From: Gorsachius magnificus
Lineage: Eukaryota; Chordata; Aves; Pelecaniformes; Ardeidae
Direction: 5' to 3'
Assembly (NCBI GenBank): GCA_034008185.1
Contig: CM067081.1
Location: 9,485,821 to 9,549,820, forward strand
Length of the DNA: 64,000 nt
A model generated the notes under the pieces. That model was given only the letters and a program-made list of their open reading frames with translations. It ran no database searches and was not told where the DNA came from. This document shows positions 57,141 through 64,000 of this stretch, in pieces. Each line of letters opens with the position of its first letter. Position 1 is the first letter of the stretch. The position numbers and the translations under genes were made by a program.

Positions 57141-60100
57141 TGACACCACAGGGAAAGCCTTGCCCAGTGTTGTAAGGGGGCAATGAAACCATACTATTTA
57201 GCCCCCAAAGAACACATGGGGTATATGATGCATGCCTGATTTAGAACTGCAGTCTTCTTTTTACCCCATATCCATGGCACATTGGATGCAGAAAGAGACT
57301 GTGAGAGGTCTTTTGACTTTTAAACAGTCCTGAAATGGCCTGAAGACATGGGAAAGCAATCAGCCCTACTTCACTGGTGGCATCCTGTGGGCAGGAGAGA
57401 GCTCTCTCCGGTGCTGGGAATGGAGCCAGCACGCCCCCCCTGCCACACACCTGGGCTGCTGGCACTGCTCTCTCTCCCATTCTGGGCAGCGAGGAGTCCA
57501 GCTGGCTCCTGAAGCACCACTCTCCGGAGGGATGTAGTCGGGCTTGGCCTGGGTAAGTTGAGGTTCAGCTGAAACGCAGTGGCCTGTAGTTGTCAGAAGA
57601 GAGAGGAGATGTGTGGTCAGCACAAATGCCACTGTTTTCTGGTGTCTCCTGTCAGCCTGGTGGGATTATCTTGTCTGTGCTGCTTTGCTTTTTGGTTGGC
57701 CTGAGGCTTGGAGGTGGAGGGGACGTTGTGAGCTCTGTACCACCAGGGTTTTCTGTGTGACAGTGAGTACAGCCCCTCTGAGAAAGGAAAGGTTAAAGCT
57801 CCATGTGATACAGGGAGAAAAACCTCAGCTGGGAGGTTTGCACTGAGATTAGCAGCATCAGCAACTGTGAAGCTGCAGCAGTTTTGCAAGCAGCAAATCT
57901 GAGAGAGAGGAGGTCTTCCCCAGCTCTGGGGCAATATTTCTGCTACAAGGCTGTCCTCCCCCATTCACAGGAGAGGCAAAGTGCAGTCCCTACTCTGGAC
58001 ACTCCAGAAGCTCATTTATAACAGAAGGGATCAAGTACGGCTGTGTACTTCATTTGACAAAAATAAATGACACTTCTGTCCAGAGAACTGTCAGGCTAGT
58101 GTCAAGTGATCGTATTGCTTCTTTGCTTACATGCGAAAGGAGTCAGAAGAATTTACCCTTCTCTTTCCCAGTGCCCATTCATTCCTCTTCACACTCGTTC
58201 TTGCTTTGCTACTTGTTTCTCTACCTCCCAAGTTCACAACCCCTCTCACTTCCATCCTCTCCTCTTCTGGATAATTACCACCTTGCCCGTGGCAGGACTG
58301 CTGAGCGCAGACTGAACGCTGCAGCAAGGAGCTTCCAATGCTGAGCGTGCAATGATACCAAGTCCTACTGCAAACTGGAGGTTATCACAGATACCCAAAA
58401 ATACGGTCTGCGCCTGTGTGTGTGAAATATTAGAATATTTAATTAGTCAAGATTGCATTTACAACCCTGTGATTGCTCCTTACTTAGTAGGAAGGATTTG
58501 TTAATAGTTAGCATTAAAAGCTAAAATCCATGAAACACGCCTCCATTTTAGGAAGACCACAAAAAATTTGTTAGCCAGTTGGATACATACTGATTGTGCA
58601 AAAGCCTGTCTAGAAAAACAAGCATACTGTAAACTAAGGGCTTTCTCATAACTAGTTTCACAATACATTTAATTTGTGTTTTCCAGGATGACATTATGTT
58701 TGGTGTTTTCGCTTATGCTGCAGCAGCTGGTTTTGTTCTGACTTCTCTTTTCAAGGAAGCATGAAAAAAATTCAGAAGACACACAAATGTGTTATAAAAA
58801 TGGGATTAACTCCTGCTTTGTTGGTCATCTGTCATTTTGCTGGCTATTAGCATATGGTACAGGTTTTGGGGTGGTGGTTGGGTTGCATCTCCTTCCTAAG
58901 TTGCCCATGTAGAGATCTCACCACATCTCTACAGAGTCGAGGTCTGAGTGGTTTCGTGAGGCACAAAATGAAGAAAAACAGGAAGTTCCATAAAGGCAGA
59001 ACAAGACAGACCAGCGGGTTGTTTTTAGACATAACCCTCAAAGAAGTTTGAAGATGATTATTAGTATCTTGACAGAATCTGGAGGCTGCAGGCAAACAGA
59101 TGTGCCCACATAGCTCATTACCTAAAAAGACATTTGGGTCAAGCAACAGGTGGGAGAAGAAAGGGAAAAGGTATAATATGGGGCTCTGACAGATCTCACT
59201 GATGATAATGTTGCTATCTCAGCTGAGCTATATACGGTTGAGAACATATACGGTACATGTGTCCACACATGCAATACTGCCTTGCTAGACCACAGCCTGG
59301 GATACCAGCTCAGGCTGGGGCTGGAGGTGCGGAGTTGGGTTACCCAAAGGAGGAGGTTTGCCACGAGCATCTGGGAGAGTGGCTGTAGATCCGTGTTCGT
59401 GAACGCGAACCATGGTGCTCAGGCAATCCAACTGCACGTTAAAATCTGCAACTCCCCAGCCTTTGGGATTAGCTTAAAGCTTCCAGACAGATGTGAACCC
59501 AAGCATGTTTTCATGGATTTAATGTTTAATATAACTCTCCTTCTCAAGAAGGGGGTGCCTATGAGAGGTTTCTTATCCCAAAGCAATTAATAAGAATGCT
59601 GTGCATTTTTTTTCTCCCTGAAAAAAACTGGAGCACTAACTAAATTGCTAAAGTGATGCTGAATGATACTCGATACCTGAATCTCTGAGTTTTCTGGGCA
59701 AACTGCTGAGCACTGATGTTTATGAGCAAGAGGATTCCCCATGGCTTCTGGGCTCCAGCTGAAGAAGTGTTCTCCCTGCCTGACCTGGGCTGTCCTGTTG
59801 CTCTCTTTGCGAGAAAAGCCTGGTGCCTATGACACTAAACCAGAGTGTGGTGCCAAGCAGTATTCAAAGGTCTCAGGCAAAGCAGAACACATGGGGTTGA
59901 AAATACCATCTTTTGACTGTGGAGAGAGGTGCTGCTGAAAGGGACTAAGCAACAACTCATCCTGAAACACGCACTTCTTTTGTGTTCTTGGTTTGCAAGA
60001 AGCAGCCGTCATTACCCAGCAGCTAGGCTGGACAAAGTCTGTTAGGTTAACTCAAAGTTAACATTTGCTGTGTGTGTGGGTGGAAGCAGAGAGACTTGGA

Positions 60101-62610
60101 ATCACTCATTACCACAGAGTAAAAGATCTCACTATAAGGACTAATCCTGAAAGCCTTTCTTTTTTCTGTTTGTACACAGAAAAAAAAAAAAAAACAAAAA
60201 CTGAAACAATATTAATTCTAAGAATCTGTGAATTTATTTCATGCAATCTTGCCAAAAGGTTTTTTACTCAGACTGAATTTTGGCAGGATCAAATGCAAAT
60301 TTAGAAGTGAAGCACACTGGGCTATTTATATTAGAGCATCTGAACTCCTTCTAGTAGTACATGAAAGCATGTAATTAACCTCGTCCTTGAGTTGTTATTT
60401 CTCTTTCTAGAGATTCCCCTTCCTCTGGCATGAAGGTTAACAGTAGATGTTTGTTTTGGTAGAGTGTTGTTTTATTTTATAGGGAAAAAAAGTACTTGTT
60501 AGGTAAAAATCACTCGCTCTGGATGCTCCTATATTTTTTCTTTTCACCAGTGCAGAAAGAATATGAAACACCAATCCACTGAGATTATACATTCTTATTG
60601 CTCAAAAGCAGAAGCAAAAGGCAACATGAGTATTGGATACCTGGTGCAAACAATTCTGTGTGCAATTTGCTGTTGCTGCCCTGCTAATTTGCCACCATCT
60701 CATTTTGGGAAGAGTCAGAGGGAAGCATCATTGTGCCCGTTGTGGACCTTGCTGAGAGGGTCTCAGTGCCCTGTTTGCTGCTGGATCTTTGTCTCAAGGA
60801 GCTGGAGTCAGATCACCATCCAGGGGTCTTGCTGACTTCTGGGGTACCAACAACATGCACTGACCACTGCTCCCAGGGCATAACTGAGAAAAGCTGTTTT
60901 CTGTTTTAATATATTTCACTGGTTTTACTTTTCCAAAAATGAAAATGAACATATGCTTTTCTAAAGAATGAGCTGCCAACCAAGACTTTAATGACAAAAT
61001 GATCTAGTTTTCAGATAAAAAGTGCAGTAATGAAACACAGAGAGTGTAATTTGGGTTTTGGAAAACAAGTTGGTGATAAAACCTCAGGGGATTTCTTCCT
61101 CCTTTGAAGGGCTCATGCAATTCTTATTCACAATAGTGAGAGCTACACACACCTGGCAGGGAGACGCGTTTAGCAGAGCACAGCTTCCATGGCAACTTCA
61201 TATGAAGTCACCTAATTTGGATGGGTGGAGGAAGCGGGCAGTGGAAGAAGGAAGTCTGGCTAAGCCACAGGATCCACATGTGACTTGATACAACTCATAT
61301 ATGAGCACCCAAGTTCACCATCTGTGGAGCTGGGCAGTGCTTTGACATTTTGATTCATCAGGGGAGAAGCAAGAGTAATTATCATGTAGAGATGTTCCTG
61401 TAGGTGGTCCCAAACAGGGAAAAATGATAGGGGAATGAGATCTCTTCCTATTACTTGAGAGCCAAAATCTTCTTCAAAGATGTATATTGATGTAGCAAAA
61501 GCACAGTCATCCAGCTGCAGTCCAACCCATTACCTATGCCTCCCAGAGAAAATATCCAGCATTTATAGTGAGAGCCAAAGGACCAAGCTGCATACATTCA
61601 TGGCATCTCCACTAGCCGTCTCTGTTCAATACTTTTGATAGATTTTCCTGAGCTGTTGCCTATTTGTTTTTCAAGCAGCATTCAGCTGTTTTCTGACTAC
61701 ACTTACAAAAAAGATAATGAAATTTACTCGTTCACCAATGCTTCATGCACATACACGAGCCTAGTTGCACATAAAATATTTCTGGGAACCTGACAGCAGC
61801 CTTCATGCACGCTGATGATCATTGCAGTGTAATAATAGAGCCTGGAGAAAGGAACAAGGGGTAAGCTTTAAGTAGGAAATAAAGAGCAGAGGTTTATTAA
61901 AGTAGCTTTGCAAAATGAGGGTTTAGTAATGAACTGGGAAAAGAGGCAAGGTAATTGCAACCAGAAAGCAAATATAATAAATAGGTTAGTGTTTCTTTTT
62001 CAGATAGCTTTGCAGATTTTGTTAAAAAAAGGAAAAAAAAACCAGTGATGCATCATGCGTCCTACAAACCCTGCATTTGTGATCAATAGATCTAGTTACA
62101 TCGAATGTTACTCTTCAGGTCAAATGACTTTGAAATAGGAAAAGGCAGTTGGCTAACTAGCAGCCAGGATTCATAAAAGATCTCTGAGCTGAGGCATTCA
62201 AACCGCAGCATAATGCCTTGTGACTTCAAGAGGATGATTAACTCTTGATTCACAGTTCTGAGAGCAGCAGACAGCAGCCACTTCCTCTTGAACGATGCTG
62301 ATATGCAGTGCACTGCCTTCAGGCAGAAAATGTGTGTCTTACAGTCTTTCCCAGAATTTTTGTGAGTGCTTTCTACTGTCCCTTGCACTGGTTTTGCTCA
62401 TACACTTAGCTTTAGGAACTTCTTTCTTATGCTTATCATAAGACGCCAAACTTGCACCATTGCTGGCAGCTGCAGCTGGTTGCGTGTTCACTCTAGGGAA
62501 TTTGCTGCCTGTAATTTTGATGAACATGCATTAGCAAAATGGGGAGATACCAATCGTTCTTTGCCAGTGTATTACTAACAGCATGATGAATGCCAGACTG
62601 ACCATTTAAT
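57141..62610. other. Intergenic, no gene recognised
   Basis: About 5.5 kb of unique sequence. Part is GC-richer (57350-57900) with overlapping ORFs on both strands and no domain. I searched the minus strand for the C-terminal part of GRM5, the next gene by mammalian synteny, and saw nothing that matches. A 3' UTR could not be recognised by eye. Confidence 0.5.
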
Positions 62611-62862
62611 GGCCTGAAGTCATGCCAGGGCAGGTTTAGGTTAGACATTAGGAAAAATTTCTTCACAGAAAGGGTTGTCAGGCTCTGGAATGGGCTGCCC
62701 AGGGAGGTGGTGGAGTCCCCATCCCTGGAGGTATTTAAAAGGAGGGTAGATGAGGTGCTTAGGGACGTGGTTTAGTGGTGGGACGGCAGGGTTAGGTTAC
62801 GGTTGGACTTGATGTTCTTAAAGGTCTTTTCCAACCTAGATGATTCTATGATTCTATGATTG
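62611..62862 (+). mobile_element. CR1 3' terminal fragment, plus strand
   Basis: A CR1 tail of the 14.8 kb subfamily: gccagggcaggtttaggtta, cttcacagaaagggttgtca, ggctgcccagggaggtggtg, gtggtgggacggcagggtta and the end gattctatgattctatgatt. It is well preserved over its 250 bases. Confidence 0.93.
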
Positions 62863-64000
62863 TAAGAAGCTACAAGTGCTTAAATGAGGTACATAGGTTG
62901 GTAAAGTACGTTCCTATCCTTTGTTAGTGGAGAAGCAACCATTGGAAGGTAACTCAGATCCTAGAATTTGGAGGTTGTTGTTGACTACAGGGAACAGTGT
63001 GGGTGACCATGTGCCTAACTTGAGTAGGTAAATGAAACTGTCTGTACGGCAAAACGGTTATCAGTTACTAATTCATTTTCACAGTCTTTGGAGTTGGCCT
63101 TCTCTGTAGCAGATGTTTCTTGGGGAGAGCTACTTGGAACAGTCCAAAATGAACCTGGGGGAGAAAGAGTTAAGCAGCAGTGCAAACCATATAGGTCCAG
63201 TGCTTCAGCTTGCTTTTTGGCACTATTTGTTTAGCAGCACAGATGTACTTTTAGGTGCCTAAAGATGGGCAGGATGGATGCAGGGTTCATTATCCTGTGG
63301 GGCTGTGTTATCTAGGTATAGTGTTTGCAAATCGCTCCATCGAGGAGCTCTTTGCTTCTCACTGAACCCTACAAATGATGCTAATAAATACAGGATGCTT
63401 CCACCCATCAGAGCTATTCCAGGGGGGTTTCTAGAACATTCCCTTCTAATATCTAAGTACAGTACTAGCTATTTAAGATAAAGAAATAACTGCAAAGGTT
63501 CTTTAACAGCCAGTGTAGGCAATGCAGAGGTGGCGTTTGGCAGCAATTGTGTTGCCAAACTGTGAATAGAATAGGTCACCCCTGAAGGTCTGATTTCATA
63601 ATAATTTATCCTGCCGCTGCTGGACCAGCCAGCAAAACACACTCCACACAGTCACACTTCTGCTGAATCAACCTGAAAGCTCATTTTGACATTTCCATGA
63701 CCTTTTTTTTTGATGGCTTGGTCTGTGAAAGACAAGCAGTACCTGGTAACACCATGATATTAGTGATGTGGTAGACAGATGCCACTCAGAGCCTGCTGAT
63801 ACAAAATTAGCCTACCGGTACTTTGTGAAGAAACGTGAATCGATAGAAAGAGTTTCCTCACTTTGAAGCCTGAGGCTGTGCTGGTTATCTGATAATAGGA
63901 GTCTTATAGCTGGCTTCACATGACCTGCAACTGCAATTCAAAGAGAAGAGGAACAGAGAAGTGACACACAGTGAAAGACCAAGAGAAGTCCTAATCAGTG
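62863..64000. other. Intergenic, no gene recognised
   Basis: Unique sequence to the right edge. No exon, repeat or RNA gene was recognised. Confidence 0.5.

Noticed and set aside
1..64000. A CRISPR array, toxin-antitoxin, phage-defence or other prokaryotic-type system
   Set aside because: The window is vertebrate nuclear DNA with spliced genes and LINEs. No regularly spaced direct repeats or prokaryotic gene clusters were seen.
57141..64000. 3' exons of GRM5, the gene expected beyond CTSC by synteny
   Set aside because: No minus-strand frame resembles the metabotropic glutamate receptor C-terminus. The gene probably lies beyond the right edge.
1..64000. tRNA, rRNA or snRNA genes
   Set aside because: I saw no cloverleaf with A and B boxes and no rRNA or snRNA core sequence. 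A dedicated covariance-model scan would be needed to exclude degraded copies.

Overview
The window looks like nuclear DNA from a bird, probably a neoavian. It has two vertebrate protein genes with spliced exons, at least twelve fragments of the avian LINE CR1, and several copies of a bird ERVL-type LTR. No bacterial, phage or plasmid features are present. The bird assignment rests on CR1 and LTR recognition from memory; no species can be named.

Two genes are supported, both on the minus strand. At the left, positions 4381-4585 hold coding exon 1 of RAB38, a small GTPase of melanosome and lysosome-related organelle traffic. Its remaining exons lie beyond the left edge, so 1-4380 is part of its first intron. 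From 43637 down to 23883 lies the complete seven-exon coding sequence of CTSC (cathepsin C, dipeptidyl peptidase I). All exon joins are GT-AG, the frame is open throughout, and the product is 461 residues, close to the 463 of human. RAB38 and CTSC are also neighbours in the same order and orientation in mammals, so this is a conserved block. The distance from the CTSC stop to the RAB38 start codon is about 19.3 kb.

Layout: 1-4.6 kb, RAB38 intron 1 and exon 1; 4.6-23.2 kb, intergenic, with CR1 fragments at 5.7, 8.6, 11.4-13.3, 14.8-16.1 and 22.8 kb and a solo LTR at 18.7-19.3 kb; 23.2-43.7 kb, CTSC, whose 11.4 kb intron 2 holds a 2.7 kb CR1 and a nested pair of opposed LTRs; 42.8-43.9 kb, the CTSC CpG island, followed by a minisatellite; 44-64 kb, intergenic, with CR1 fragments at 46.2, 51.5, 55.4, 56.9 and 62.6 kb and a solo LTR at 49.5 kb. 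No exon of the next gene expected by synteny (GRM5) was recognised.

I found no undescribed multi-gene system. The most interesting observations are structural: a younger solo LTR nested in opposite orientation inside an older related LTR within CTSC intron 2, which makes a long inverted repeat in the pre-mRNA; a degenerate minisatellite of about 19 bp units a few hundred bases upstream of the CTSC start; a 23-base G run in the CTSC intron 2 transcript; and a few long unexplained ORFs. Everything was read by eye without alignment software, so repeat edges are approximate, while exon edges were fixed by reading frame and splice signals.
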